Shown: piece after piece, positions 10,719-21,540 of the stretch | Layout of the letters: each line of letters opens with the position of its first letter | Numbering within the stretch: position 1 is the stretch's first letter | NCBI RefSeq assembly: GCF_000226115.1 | Contig: NC_016458.1 | Location: 4,684,001 to 4,748,000 of the forward strand | Length of the DNA: 64,000 nt | Source: Thermothielavioides terrestris NRRL 8126 | Lineage: Eukaryota; Ascomycota; Sordariomycetes; Sordariales; Chaetomiaceae | Direction: 5' to 3' | Program-made: the position numbers and the translations under genes | Notes under the pieces: model-generated | What the model was told of the DNA's origin: nothing | The model's database searches: none | What the model saw: the letters and a program-made list of their open reading frames with translations, nothing else

Positions 10719-11294
10719 AGTACGGAAGCTCCTACCAAAAGAACCCGCTTACCGCCTTCAGTACGGCCGGCAGAATTAGCCGGTATTTACATCGATATAC
10801 AGATCCTTCCTCCCCCTATCCCGTCCCCTCAATCTACGTCTTTTTCATTATTATCCTCCTCAATCGAACCACCTTGAACCTCTTCAGCAAATATTTTCGA
10901 CGTGGGCTTAAGCGCTTGCTCTCAAGCTAGTCCTCTAGCTTAAAAATAAGGAGGTCGAAGCGCTTACTAGCATTGAACCCGAGCTTTGAACAGCCGAGCC
11001 AACAGCGCTTGTTCAGAGCTTCGGTCTTACATCCTCCTTTCGCCTTTCGCGCCCCCCTCTCCCCTCCTCTCCCCCTAAATATCCTTGACAAACATATCTG
11101 CAGTACTATTAAAAGTATTGAATAGCTTCACTCTTCTCTATTCGAGTAGTTGGATCTAAGGGATCGTAAGATTGAGGAGAAGTTTAGGAGATGGATCGCG
11201 GGGATGGCCAGTGCAGAGTGTATTACCATACTATGGCTTACAGGCTTGGCATTGGAGGCGGTGAGCGGATTCATTTGGTAGGAGCTTCCGTACT
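10719..11294. mobile_element. MITE-like / degenerate DNA transposon with 44-bp terminal inverted repeats
   Basis: The left end 10719-10762 and the reverse complement of the right end 11251-11294 match at 39 of 44 positions by hand alignment, both beginning AGTACGGAAGCTCCTACC. Four of the five differences are transitions. The interior is AT-richer than the surrounding DNA. No convincing target-site duplication is visible. The forward strand near the right end can be read as a broken peptide (RDRKIEEKFRRWIAGM with upstream stops), which may be a decayed transposase fragment, but I cannot assign a superfamily. Confidence 0.72.
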
Positions 11295-11297
11295 CCA

Positions 11298-11305
11298 TAT
11301 ATAAA
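11298..11305 (+). promoter_or_regulatory. TATA-box-like site TATATAAA
   Basis: A perfect TATATAAA lies 4 bases outside the right inverted repeat of the 10719-11294 element and 577 bases upstream of the KMT6 start. Whether it drives KMT6 or is a chance match is unknown. Confidence 0.35.
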
Positions 11306-11881
11306 CGCACAAAAACAACAGCTCTACCAGGTCCTCCACAATTTTCTGTGTATTCATACGAAATACGGATACACTGTGGAATCCCGTGTCGAAGATCGCC
11401 GACAGCTGGGTTCTGATTTAACGAAAGCCCAGGGGATTGGGCAGCTGTGGGGCGGCTCGGTGGCTCGTGCATGCTTCAACGCTCCCGGCCCGGGTGTGGG
11501 GCCAAGGATCGCGTCTTCTTTCCAGCACCGCGTCTCAGCTCCCATTGAGCCATTGATGAGCGTCGCACAAGCCGGGCCAGGCGACATCGGCTTGGACACC
11601 GTTGACTACCCGCCCACTTTCATTCATTCTTCTGTTCTATGAGCATTGGTCAGTAATCACGTGCCGTGCCGACGCCGATGCTGCGAGAGTTTGCGACGCC
11701 AATTCGGGGTCTAAGATTTGCCCGCCGTAATCCGTAACGCTCGAATAACGCCCAGAGCCTCCTTCGGAAAGAATAAGAGAGGGAGCGGAATTGGGAACAC
11801 GAGAGACGACGTTGGAACCAGGTCGAGGGTTGTTGCGCCGTTTGATGCTCCAACGATAAGAGCGGGGGGACAAAGAGGGCT

Positions 11882-14800
11882 ATGGGGAATGGGCTGGTGT
11901 CCTCTGTCGTCCACCATGTGGTCGACTTAACCATGGAGACGTCGTCGTCGGAGAGTCTGGCTGCGGACGAGGTTGTGGTGGCCGTTGAACGCAGAAACGG
12001 ATCGTCTATTGACGCACGCCGGACGTCATTGCCAACGCTGAAAGCACAACCACGCCAAGCACGGAGCCCCTCGGTCACTGGCCCTGCGCAGAACCGGACG
12101 CCGAATGCGTCACCTGCTGGCAGGTCCACGCGCGCCAGCGACCTGACCCCGTCGCGACCGACCCGCTTCTCACCCCGAGTCGAAATCCGCGACTCGCAGT
12201 CCCCTCCGCCCACCGTCGAGCCTGCGCCCGAGCCCGAGCCCGATCCCGCGCCCACAGGGCACCCGCGCCCGCCGACCCCGCAGTCGTCCGCCACAAATCG
12301 GTCTTCCCAAGGCCACCAGACGCCCAGCGCCCAGACACCGAAGAGGACGATGGGCTGGACAGTCGACAAGATTGCCGACGCTCTCACGGAGCTTTCCGAG
12401 CAAGTCAGCGAAGGCCATGCCCAACTCGTCGACTTCTTGCTCGAGGAGGCCGAAAAGCAGGCGCCGCAGCCTCGGCATCTAAGCCCGGTCGATATCTTCG
12501 CGGGCATGAAATCCATCGCGACGGACAGTAGCAGCGCTCTGCCGAGCGGCGTGGAGACCATGGCGGTGAAGTTCAAGGCACGGTGCGATCCTGTCACATT
12601 GGCAGAAAACGATTCTAACCTCTTTGACAGCAACACAGCGGGGAGTACGGCAAGTCCAAGGGCAGCGGGCGCCGCACCGTCTGCCCTGTCGTTTGCATCA
12701 AGCCCGATAGGGAGCCCGTTCCACGCTACAGATTCCACCACGTGGAAATCCGCAAAAACATCCTCGCTCCCAATTCAATGCTGAACTTTGTCCCGCACCT
12801 GCGCGACGTCGACCCCAACTCTGCCGAGGAGCAGAAATACAGCGCCTGGCTTATGGACCTCGAGAACCTCGACAGCAAGTCGGGCTTCCAGATCCAGAAC
12901 CGGAGCCAGAAGCTGGCGAGACGGGCACGGAACGAATACGCCGCGGCGCTTGCCCCGTATCTGGACCGATGGCTCCAGACGCTGGCCATTGACGGCTGCT
13001 CGAAATCCACGCTGATCCGCTACATGGCGAGCCAGCCGCAGAACGAAGACGCCATCACGCCCCAGCAGAAGCACAACCTGCTCGACACCCACAGCGAGGT
13101 GGGCTCGCCCCGCGCAGTCAGGGGAGCAAGGCTGTTCACAGAAGCGTTCGACCGCGTTTTCAACGACCAACGAAACCAGAGGCGCGTGGCCCTGCGCGAC
13201 ATTTTGATGCTCGATAAGTCGGTCGAGCCCATCCTGGATAACAAGAGGGCAAAAGACGGGCCGGGCTCCCAGAAGCCGCGCGACGAGACGCTCATGCAGA
13301 AGACCGTAGAGGCCTTAGGGAGCTACTCCACGCTTGGGTGTCTGATCTGCTTCGGCCATGACTGTGAACACGGCGAAATCGAGCGAGACAATCAAAAGCG
13401 GTGCTTCTCGCTTGAGGAGATAGGAGGCCTTGTGCCAACCCTGAAGAGGAAGTGGGCAGCGCAAGTCGAGTCCCATCCAGACAACCCCCAAGTGAACGGC
13501 CTGCCCGGCAGGCCGACACACCCGCCCTGCCGAAACCAGTGCTACCGGAGCTACAACACAGGCAACCCGAACCAGGATGTCAAGCCCTGGTCCGAGAGTG
13601 AGGTGAGCGTGCTCGAGTCGGTGTTTACGACGATCGGCTACAGTCCTTCATTGAGGGCCGAGTGCTTCGTCGGGGCCGTGCTGGGCCGCTACTGCTGGGA
13701 CGTGCACCGCAAGCTCAAGGAGTTGGATCTGTGTCTGCCTCCTGTTGAGCCCCGCACCGAGCCCCCCAGGCCGAAGGCGGTCTCATGGTACGATCGCAAA
13801 AAGAAGCAACTGCTGGGCGACTGGCAGGATGCCACCATCACCCACGAGCACGCGGTGCGCGAACTGTTTGCGCCTTGCCACCACGAAGGGCCATGCACGG
13901 CGGCGAACGGCTGTCCGTGTGCCTCGGCCGGATCCCATCCGGTCCTGTGCGAGCGCTTCTGTCTTTGCACCGCAGAAGAGTGCCCGCTGAAGTTCACCGG
14001 GTGCGCATGCCACTCGTCCGGAAAGACATGTCTCCAGCGACAAAAGGAAGGGAGACCGTGCATCTGCGTGCAGCTCAACCGCGAGTGCGATCCCGTCCTC
14101 TGCAAGGGCTGCGGCGCGAAGGAGCGGGCCGACCCCGAGAATGCCTATGACGAGCAGCTTCATTCGACCGGATGTCAGAACGTCGCCCTGCAGCGCGGGG
14201 CGTCCAAGGCGGTGTTGGTCGGCAAGTCGCAGCTCGAGGCCTGTGGGTACGGCCTTTTCGCTGCTGAAGACATCGCCCAGGACGAGTTCGTCATTGAGTA
14301 CACCGGTGAACTTATAAGTCATGACGAGGGCGTGCGGCGCGAGAACCGCAGAGGAGACGTTTTTGACGAGGAGAACAAGGTCTCCTACCTGTTTACACTG
14401 CTCGAGCACGAGGGCATCTGGGTTGACGCCGCTATCTACGGCAATCTCAGCCGGTACATGAACCATGCGTCGGACAACTGCAACATCATGCCCAGGATCA
14501 TGTACGTCAACCACGAGTTCCGGATCAAGTTCTCGGCACTCCGCGACATCAAGGCGGGGGAGGAGCTGTTCTTCAACTACGGCGACAACTTCCCGAACCT
14601 TACCAAGAAGCTTGTCGAGCGGAACAACGAGAAAGCGACCGACGACGCGGGTCAAAAGCGCAAGAGCAGCACGCAGCGGCCCACTGCCCGCAAGACGACG
14701 TCCAAGGCAAAAGGGGAAGGCATCGATTTTGCTTCCGACGGGCATGGGGACGACGAGGACCTCTGGCTCGGCGACGCCCCCGCGGTCGATGACGACGATA

Positions 14801-15657
14801 TGGGCGACGACTGGGTGGACCATCATCCCAGGCGCCGCAAGAAGCGCGGGGGCAGGCGGCCAGGCGCCGGTCGGAAGAAGAAGCAGCCGCAGCCGCCTGT
14901 GTCGGCTGAGACAGGTGACGAGGCCAGCCCCGGCTCGCAATTGCGGACTGAGAGCGGCGGCATCGCAAGCGAGGCGGCGGCGGATGCCAATATGCCCTCG
15001 CGGCGGCGCCTGCCCAAGCAGTCCTACTCGGCCATGCTCAACCCGCATCTCAGCTTTTCGGGATCGGACGCCGGGTCTAATACGCCCGCGGAGCTTCCCA
15101 TCAAGAAAGTCTCCAAGCGCGGGGGTGCCCGGCCCGGCGCCGGCCGCAAGCCGAAGCACCGTCCGGGGCAACCAAAACCGGGCGCGAAAAAGCCGGTCCA
15201 CACCAGCCAGGACAGCACCAGCAGCCTCACCACCTCCAACGACACGGACGAGAAATCGACGCCCAAGAAGCCCGCCGCGAGCACCGTGTCCACGCCTAAG
15301 AGGGCGGAGAAGACCAGCGGGTCGACGCCAAAGAAAGGCGACAGCAACAGGAGCGTGCTCGGCTCCGGCGCGGGGAGGAAGCGCAAAGCGGCCGAGGCCG
15401 AGGCGGAGGACGCGCGGCTCGTCAGCGGCAGCGGCAGCGGCAGCGGCAGCGGCACCACGGCCGCGGCGGGCCTGTACAGGCATGATACCTTCCGGCCGAT
15501 CGATGACAGGGCCTCGGTGAGCGGGAGCCGGGGCAGCCGAGGCGGGAGCTCTGTGCGCGGCGGCGGGGTGGACGACGACTTCGACGATGACGACGTGGTG
15601 GATCGGTCGGCGAGGAAGAGGCAGAAGCCCTGGCGGTATAGGAACGAGGAGGAGTAG
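11882..15657 (+). CDS. KMT6: Polycomb H3K27 methyltransferase KMT6 (E(z)/SET-7 ortholog)
   Basis: Model: join(11882..12565, 12631..15657), 1236 aa. The 65-base intron (GTGAAG...CTAAC...ACAG) is chosen because it brings the second frame in at QHSGEYGKSKGSG, upstream of conserved E(z) sequence; an alternative donor GTGCGA would give the wrong phase. Order: disordered N-terminus, SANT-like segment about 547-595 (PWSESEVSVLESVF), a Cys-rich CXC domain about 644-730 with many CxC and CxxxxC pairs, then the SET domain about 751-885 (GYGLFAAEDI, EYTGELISHDEG, RYMNHASDNCN, AGEELFFNYGDNF). CXC directly before SET is the E(z) signature. It is the catalytic subunit of PRC2 and deposits H3K27me3 with EED and SUZ12 partners in facultative heterochromatin. 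The tail of about 350 residues is basic, disordered, and carries two AT-hook-like motifs. An alternative start is the ATG at 11933. Confidence 0.93.
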
Positions 15658-15937
15658 GTCTTCTAACTCGTCCTTTGGTCGGCAGGCGTGTGGTGTGGTT
15701 GCGCTGGGTGGGTGGATGGGTGTTTTGGAGCTGGTCCTTCTTTTGTGGCGGTTGCTGGGTTGCTGGGTTTGGGAGCTGGCTGCGGTTTAGTACGGAAAGA
15801 AAGGGTTGATGTGATTAGCTGCAGTGGAGAGAGAGAGTTAAATCTGGGGGGCAACAGGGGGTTCAAGAGTCATTGTCCATTCGCTATCATGCTTCGATTT
15901 CCGGGTCGAGCCCTTTCTTTCTATGAGCCCTCTCTTT
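15658..15937. other. Convergent 3' ends KMT6 / RTT10 with short tandem repeat
   Basis: 280 bp between the two stops. Across the RTT10 stop, CTTTCTATGAGCCCT is repeated in tandem at about 15915-15950, so the TAG stop codon of RTT10 is itself part of a duplicated unit. Confidence 0.6.
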
Positions 15938-18900
15938 CTATGAGCCCTGTTCTATGCCATCGCCCGTCACATCCCACACCTCCATCCCCACCCCGCCCAC
16001 CATGAGCTTGCCCGGCGCGATCAGCTCCAGGTCTCCGGCGTCAGCCACCGAGCTATACCGATCGTCCAGCAAGGCCACGCGCAGCCCGCCGCCGGCGCCA
16101 CCACCCCTCTCGACACACCAGAGCTTGATGCGCTGGTCGTTGCCGACGCTGGCGACCTGCATCGTCATCCTCATCATTCCCGGTGCCTCTTCCCCATTCG
16201 CCACCACGCAAAGCCCCGTAATAGCAGCCGCGTGCGCGTCTCGGATCCGGTACCGCCCCAGCACGGCGTATGTCCCCGTGTGACGGTCCCACGCGAGATC
16301 CAGGAAGCCCAGCGCGTTGTCGTCGCCCCCCGTGGATACCAGCCAGCGCGCGGATCCTGTTGGGGCGGAGGACAGGTCCAGGCTCTTGATGCTGCTCTGG
16401 TGCAGGCGCGCGGTCAGCGCTAGCGCGAACGAGCCGGACCCGCCTGCGGCGGCGACAGCAGCAGCAGCAGCAGTGGTGGTTGTTGTCGTTGTCGTCCACA
16501 CGGCTATGTGCCCGTCGGTGAAGGCCGTCAGGACGTGCACGGCCTCGCCGTCCGCGCGCAGATGCCGCACCTGCGTCGGGCACGCGCCGGTGTACCGCGC
16601 GCTGGCTAGCTTGGTGAAGGTGCCCGCTGTCGATGGCGCCGGGGTGGTGGTGGTGGTAGGGGTGCTGCTACTGCTGCTGCTGCCAGGTGGGGTGGTGGGA
16701 GGATTTCCTGGCGAGGAGTAAACATAGCTGCGCACGCTCGAATCCGACAGGACCATTGAGATGAGCAGCACCACCCGGCCGTCTCCTTCCTCTGCGCCTT
16801 CCTTATACCCGTTCCCCTCCTCCTCCGCCCTGTTCTCACTGCTTGCATCCGTTCCCTGCCCCTGAGAACCATCCACGCCAGTAACACGACCAAAATCCAC
16901 AACGTCAAAGTCCACCACCCTCAGATCCCCGCCCGGCGTCCCGTCACCCCACACCGCCTCGCGCACCACAGCCAGCATGTCCTGTTCCTGTTCCCGCACC
17001 AGCTCGCTGTCTTCCCCCGGCCCGAGCGCTCGCCCGGTGCCAGAGCCAGAGCCAGAGCCGGAGCCAGAGCCGGAACCAGACCCGCAGCCGCCAACGCGCG
17101 CCAGCCGCCACACAAACAGCTCCTCGCTCCCCGCGCTGCTGAGCAGGTGTGTGCCGTGCGGCGTCGGCGCCCAGCGCAGCGTCTGGATGCCGGCTGAGTG
17201 GCCTTGCAGTGTGACGAGCGGGGTCAGGTATTCAGCATCTGGTGATGTTGGCGGGCGGGTGGTGGTTCGGGGGGGCGAGGAAGGGGTAGTGGTGGTGGGG
17301 AACTGGGTACGGGAAGACGGCGGCACCCGCGGTGAAGACGCACGGCGCCGCCAGATGCGGATGGTCGTGTCCTCGGCGGCGGTGGCGACCAGCCCGGCCT
17401 CGCTGCCGCCGCCGCCGCGGCCGTTGCCGAACCGGCGGGCGCACTCGGCAGCGCTCAGCGTCGAAGGGGACGCGGCGACGGCCCGGATCTCCCGCCCGTG
17501 GCCGCCCGGCACCAGCACGCGCTCCGCCGCGGCTGCCTGCGACACCACGCGCAGCTCGCCCGCCTTGGAGAACACCAGCCGCGTCTGGCCCGGGTCGTGC
17601 GGCGCCGACACGCTGGCGAAGGGCCGGTGGGCGCCGCCGCAGGGCACGCGGGCCAGCACGGCGTCGGTGGTCGCGTTGTAGGAGAGAAAGTGCGGCCCGT
17701 GGAAGCCCTGCAGGATGAGGTCCCTACTCCTCCTGTGTATTCTTCTGTTTGGCGGGCTGGTATCGTCTGGGAGGGGGACGGTGAAGAAGGCTGCCTCAAG
17801 AGTGTTGAGTGGCGAGGCAATCTCATGCTGCAGGGTCAGCAGGCTGGTTGCCCGGGAGGAACCAGAGAGAACGGCGGGAACGTGGTAGATGCGGCACTTG
17901 CCGTCGCGGCAGGTAGCGAGCAGTGCAGACGCGTTGCCGGGGATGGGCACGATGCTGGTGATGGCGTCTTTGGTTTTGCAGTCCCTACGGGAGGCCTGCA
18001 GCATGTACTCGTTTGTGTGAGGCTCGATGGTAAACGTAGCCACCGAGCCGGTCCGCGTGCCTAGGACGAGGGCTTCTCTGCTGAAGGCCGCTGCCGTGAC
18101 GATGTAGTGCTCCGGGAGTCGAACAATGCGTTGGGCATAGGTGCCAGTTGCGCCGGAATAGTGGAGGTAGAAGGCGTGGTCGAGGCCGAGCACGGAGATA
18201 ATGGCGTGCCAGTCCGAGTGTTGTTCGTCGAGTGCGCGGTTGGGAGATGTATTCACTAGTATGATGTCGGATATCTTGCCCGGGAACTCGGCGACCTGGC
18301 AGGCCTCGTGTCCCTTCCGGAAGAGATAGACTCTTCCACTAGGACTACCCAGCAAGACTGTGTCCCGTGCTGGGCTCTTGAGGACGTTGTAACGCTGGAG
18401 ATCAGAGGCGATCGCTTCGGGGAGGGCGACCTCCTCCCAGAGCAGAGGGTCCCCCATGGTGGCTAGGAGGAGCCTGCCCGATGCTGTAGCCGCCATGACC
18501 CGGTCCGACAGGAAGGCATACCGCTGAAAGGTCTGCTTGGTGTGCTTGGCGTGCTTGGTGGTCTGCACTTCAACAGATTGGGGGTGCCTGCCACGGGGCA
18601 AACTCTGCAGGACCTCGTCGATAGTCATAGTGACATCCAGATCCTCATAGCCATCGAAAGAGCGTCTGCCCGGGATCCTCCCCGCCACAACAATCCTGCC
18701 GTCAGCTCCGCCGGTGGCTATCAGGGGCTCTTCAACCCCACCACTATCCGACACCGCAACAGACCAGATGTTCTTCCCGCTGTGGCATGTGCTGGCACCG
18801 CGATGCCGCAGCGTCCCCGCCTGCCCTTCCGCAAACCACCGCGCCCAGTCCACATCCAACTCCCACTTCTGCCGCGACGAGTCCTCGCCAAACGAGTACA

Positions 18901-20260
18901 CCTCGACCGCGCCACCCCGTCCCGACGCGCCACTCCTCACCACGGCGCCAAACCTGACATGCCAGATCCGCGACACATGCCCCATGGCAACCGCCACGCA
19001 CCGCGCACGATCTCCCACGCTGCCACGCCCCGCCTCGGAATCACCCCCAGCAGCACTCCCACTTCCCGCACCACCACCACCACCAAACCCCGTCTCCCTC
19101 GCCTCCCCCAGCACCCGCTCATCCACCCGGCCGTGCTCCCCGCCGCCGCGGCCATCACCCCGCTCGCTGACGTCCCACACCCTCACCGTGCGATCGTCGC
19201 TGCAGCTGACCAGCAACCGCGCCCTGGCCTGCTGCCCTCCACCACTGCCGCCGCGGCCGCCGTCGTCGTCATCGTCCGGCGCCAGCTCCATCTCGTCGGA
19301 GAAGCTCACGCCGAAGATGGAGCCCTCGTGGCCGGTGAAGACGTGCAGGACTTGGCATTGCGGCTGCTGTTTCGATCCCGGACTGTAGTGGTGGTGGTGG
19401 TACTTCCAGACGATGATCTCGCCGAAGACGGTGCCGGCCGCGACGAGGACGGTAGTGGCATCTCTGCTGTCGTCGTTGTCGTTGTCGTTGTTGGTGGCGT
19501 CGGCCGCCTTGGACGGGGGAAGGAGGCGCAGGCTGGCCGAGTAGAGAATTGGGCGGGAGGGAGAGGCCAGGGGTCCGAAGGTGAGGTTCGTCGTAGTAGT
19601 AGTGGGAGTGGTGGTGGCGGTGTTGGCGTTGACTGAAAAGGGGAGGATCTCGTTGTGCGCTGTGACGAGCACGCCGGCGACGGGATCGGAGGGGGAGTTC
19701 CGGCGGCAAGGGAAGAGGATGCCGTCGTAGAGCCAGTCTGGGGCTTTGAACTCGGGAGGGGCGGCGGCGGTGGGGGTCGTCCCGGAGATCAGGGCCTGCA
19801 GGGAGGAAGGCGGCAGCAGGGTCACGGACGGGCCGCCCCAGATGAGCACGCCCGGCTCACTGTGAGACTTGTCCGACTCGGGCGGCGGGATGTAAATTCC
19901 GTGGATCGGCTGCGAGGCGAAGATCTTGAGCTGGCCGAGGAGACGGGACGTCTTCACGTCGTACACCTTGAGCCAGGTGTCTTCGCCCGCGAGGAGCAGG
20001 ACTTGGCCAGGCTCGGCATTGTGGAAGGCGAGCGCGGTGACCGGACTGAGTGCGTATTTGTGCTGCAGCCGTGCGACTGTCTGGCTCTGGGCCGGGTTAG
20101 TGACACAATTTTGGTGATGATGAACGATGAAATACTGAGGATGAGTGAGAGTGAGTGAGTCAAGGGTGAGCGGTTGGAAGGATTCATGTCTTGCGGTAAT
20201 TGATACTTGATTTATTTGGTTTACCTTGTGAGCCATTGCGACCGAGTTGGCTGTACTCAT
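15938..20260 (-). CDS. RTT10: WD-repeat protein WDR6/Rtt10, tRNA methylation cofactor
   Basis: Single long frame, 1440 aa from the ATG at 20260. Many WD-type blades are visible: ALSPVTALAFHN near the N-terminus, VFTGHEGSIFGVSF, LLVSCSDDRTVRVWDVS, MGHVSRIWHVRFG, SFGEDSSRQKWEL, TAAEDTTIRIWRR, GHSAGIQTLRWAP, STGGDDNALGFLDLAW and ASVGNDQRIKLWCVE. Size and blade spacing fit WDR6/Rtt10 (Trm734), which binds Trm7 (FTSJ1) for 2'-O-methylation of tRNA position 34 and is also linked to endosomal recycling in yeast. Low-complexity insertions (Gly/Ser, Thr and acidic tracts) enlarge loops between blades. The first residues are poorly conserved: a 138-base in-frame intron (20224 to 20087, GTAAAC...CACTAACCCGGCCCAG) would join MAHK to SQTVARLQHKYALSP and may be real. 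Confidence 0.85.
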   Translation of the reverse strand: MSTANSVAMAHKVNQINQVSITARHESFQPLTLDSLTLTHPQYFIVHHHQNCVTNPAQSQTVARLQHKYALSPVTALAFHNAEPGQVLLLAGEDTWLKVYDVKTSRLLGQLKIFASQPIHGIYIPPPESDKSHSEPGVLIWGGPSVTLLPPSSLQALISGTTPTAAAPPEFKAPDWLYDGILFPCRRNSPSDPVAGVLVTAHNEILPFSVNANTATTTPTTTTTNLTFGPLASPSRPILYSASLRLLPPSKAADATNNDNDNDDSRDATTVLVAAGTVFGEIIVWKYHHHHYSPGSKQQPQCQVLHVFTGHEGSIFGVSFSDEMELAPDDDDDGGRGGSGGGQQARARLLVSCSDDRTVRVWDVSERGDGRGGGEHGRVDERVLGEARETGFGGGGGAGSGSAAGGDSEAGRGSVGDRARCVAVAMGHVSRIWHVRFGAVVRSGASGRGGAVEVYSFGEDSSRQKWELDVDWARWFAEGQAGTLRHRGASTCHSGKNIWSVAVSDSGGVEEPLIATGGADGRIVVAGRIPGRRSFDGYEDLDVTMTIDEVLQSLPRGRHPQSVEVQTTKHAKHTKQTFQRYAFLSDRVMAATASGRLLLATMGDPLLWEEVALPEAIASDLQRYNVLKSPARDTVLLGSPSGRVYLFRKGHEACQVAEFPGKISDIILVNTSPNRALDEQHSDWHAIISVLGLDHAFYLHYSGATGTYAQRIVRLPEHYIVTAAAFSREALVLGTRTGSVATFTIEPHTNEYMLQASRRDCKTKDAITSIVPIPGNASALLATCRDGKCRIYHVPAVLSGSSRATSLLTLQHEIASPLNTLEAAFFTVPLPDDTSPPNRRIHRRSRDLILQGFHGPHFLSYNATTDAVLARVPCGGAHRPFASVSAPHDPGQTRLVFSKAGELRVVSQAAAAERVLVPGGHGREIRAVAASPSTLSAAECARRFGNGRGGGGSEAGLVATAAEDTTIRIWRRRASSPRVPPSSRTQFPTTTTPSSPPRTTTRPPTSPDAEYLTPLVTLQGHSAGIQTLRWAPTPHGTHLLSSAGSEELFVWRLARVGGCGSGSGSGSGSGSGSGTGRALGPGEDSELVREQEQDMLAVVREAVWGDGTPGGDLRVVDFDVVDFGRVTGVDGSQGQGTDASSENRAEEEGNGYKEGAEEGDGRVVLLISMVLSDSSVRSYVYSSPGNPPTTPPGSSSSSSTPTTTTTPAPSTAGTFTKLASARYTGACPTQVRHLRADGEAVHVLTAFTDGHIAVWTTTTTTTTAAAAAVAAAGGSGSFALALTARLHQSSIKSLDLSSAPTGSARWLVSTGGDDNALGFLDLAWDRHTGTYAVLGRYRIRDAHAAAITGLCVVANGEEAPGMMRMTMQVASVGNDQRIKLWCVERGGGAGGGLRVALLDDRYSSVADAGDLELIAPGKLMVGGVGMEVWDVTGDGIEQGS

Positions 20261-21540
20261 AGGCTAGCCGTTGAAAAGCTCATGCCATCCAACGTGTCTT
20301 GTCGCCAGTCGCTCCGTCCTGCCTGACCCGTCACCGTGACCGCTTTCCCTTTCCTGAAATTTCTCAACTCAAGTGAACCCCATCTTGGGCAACTGGGAAG
20401 AAAACCCTAACCCTGAACTCATCAATCAACAAAAGGGGTTTGCTCGCTTTCGTGTTGGGTGAGGGAATCTGCCCTTCGATTGCTTGTGGTAATGAAACCA
20501 ACTGGTTTTTGACTCGGGGGCACCGTAAGAATCAGCCCAACGAGGCTTCAAACATCTCGGCCCGCGGTGACGGCTAAGACAGCCGGCGCCCACTGGATGC
20601 CGTGCTACCATACCTCACCAATCTCCGACGCCCCGAGAACACCGCCAGAGACCAGATGTTGTTTCAGAACTGCAGCCACCGAGGCTCAGCCCAACCCCGA
20701 CTCCTTCTCTCCGACCATATTGGCAGATTGACTCCGGCTGCGGGGAGGAAACGGATTGCCAGCCAGACAGGACTGCGCTGCGGACGATCTGCGGAGCCCG
20801 GTTGGGCGGAATGGTTGTTTGCCCGTGGAGTCGATGCTGAGTGTATGTACAGATTTGGAACTCCACGACGCGATGCCGTTGGGGGCCGACGTGTTCCTGC
20901 GTGTCCACTCTTGGTTTGATGCCTGTGCGAAGTTGGTGCTTACCTGCGGCAAGCACTCCATCACAGCCCTGGTAACTAAACCGCCCGGGGTCTGGCTCAG
21001 CTGGCAGCCAAACACTTGGGGATATCCGATCCTTCGCCAACTCGCTCCGCAGGACCCCGGGGTCCGGGAGAGAGGATTCGCAAGCATCCAGGCGGGACGC
21101 GAGGGAGGGATGACTAAGTACCTGAGGAGGAATCACAGCGAAATCCCACTAAGCACCCTGGAAAAATTCAAATGCAAAAAGAACGTGGTCGTGATTGCGT
21201 TCGTTCGTCAGAACCCGAGCAGGGTATCATAGCGACGACCCATCCACTCATCCATCGGCATCAACCCATCTCAGTAAGCCCTCTTTCGGGAAAGTACAAC
21301 CGTAATACCGTGTCCCGTCTTCCGAAATCCGGGAGCCAAAAGAAAACCTCCCCAACGCCGAACTGATGCAGGAGAAGGAAAACGAGAACGGCACCAAATC
21401 AACAAGAGAAATAAATAGTCAAACCAAGGAGACGCCCTGATTTGCTTCTTCCAGACGACCCGTGGCCCAACCCATCACGCCATCTTTTTGTCTCTGTCTC
21501 TCCGAGATCCACTCATCATCGCTCATAGCCATAGTCAATT
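20261..21540. other. Intergenic: RTT10 promoter, SUR7-like 3' flank
   Basis: Contains a TTAGGG-type motif at 20403-20414 upstream of RTT10. Open frames around 20600-21230 overlap on both strands, have no recognisable domain and mixed codon use, so none is called. The last 180 bases are the 3' flank of the SUR7-like gene. Confidence 0.55.
20403..20414 (-). promoter_or_regulatory. Two telomere-type TTAGGG units (telobox-like) upstream of RTT10
   Basis: AACCCTAACCCT on the plus strand reads AGGGTTAGGGTT in the gene direction, about 143 bases upstream of the RTT10 start. Such units are bound by Tbf1/TRF-like Myb proteins in promoters of translation-related genes in several fungi; a role here is inference. 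Confidence 0.45.

Larger units (their letters stand above)
10137..11881. other. Intergenic between divergent PIL1 and KMT6
   Basis: This 1.7-kb gap contains the PIL1 and KMT6 promoters and the inverted-repeat element at 10719-11294. Around 10501-10550 there is a run of TACACTAC-like repeats with GTACGGTATTCCGTAC. A TATATAAA box is at 11298-11305. The part from 11306 to 11881 has no gene I can support. Confidence 0.6.

Noticed and set aside
12566..12630. Alternative KMT6 intron donor GTGCGA at 12583
   Set aside because: It leaves the frame out of phase with the conserved EYGKSKGSGRR sequence.
13783..15483. Long open frame on the minus strand opposite KMT6
   Set aside because: It is a shadow of GC-rich coding DNA: the opposite strand encodes conserved CXC and SET domains, and the antisense product has no recognisable domain.
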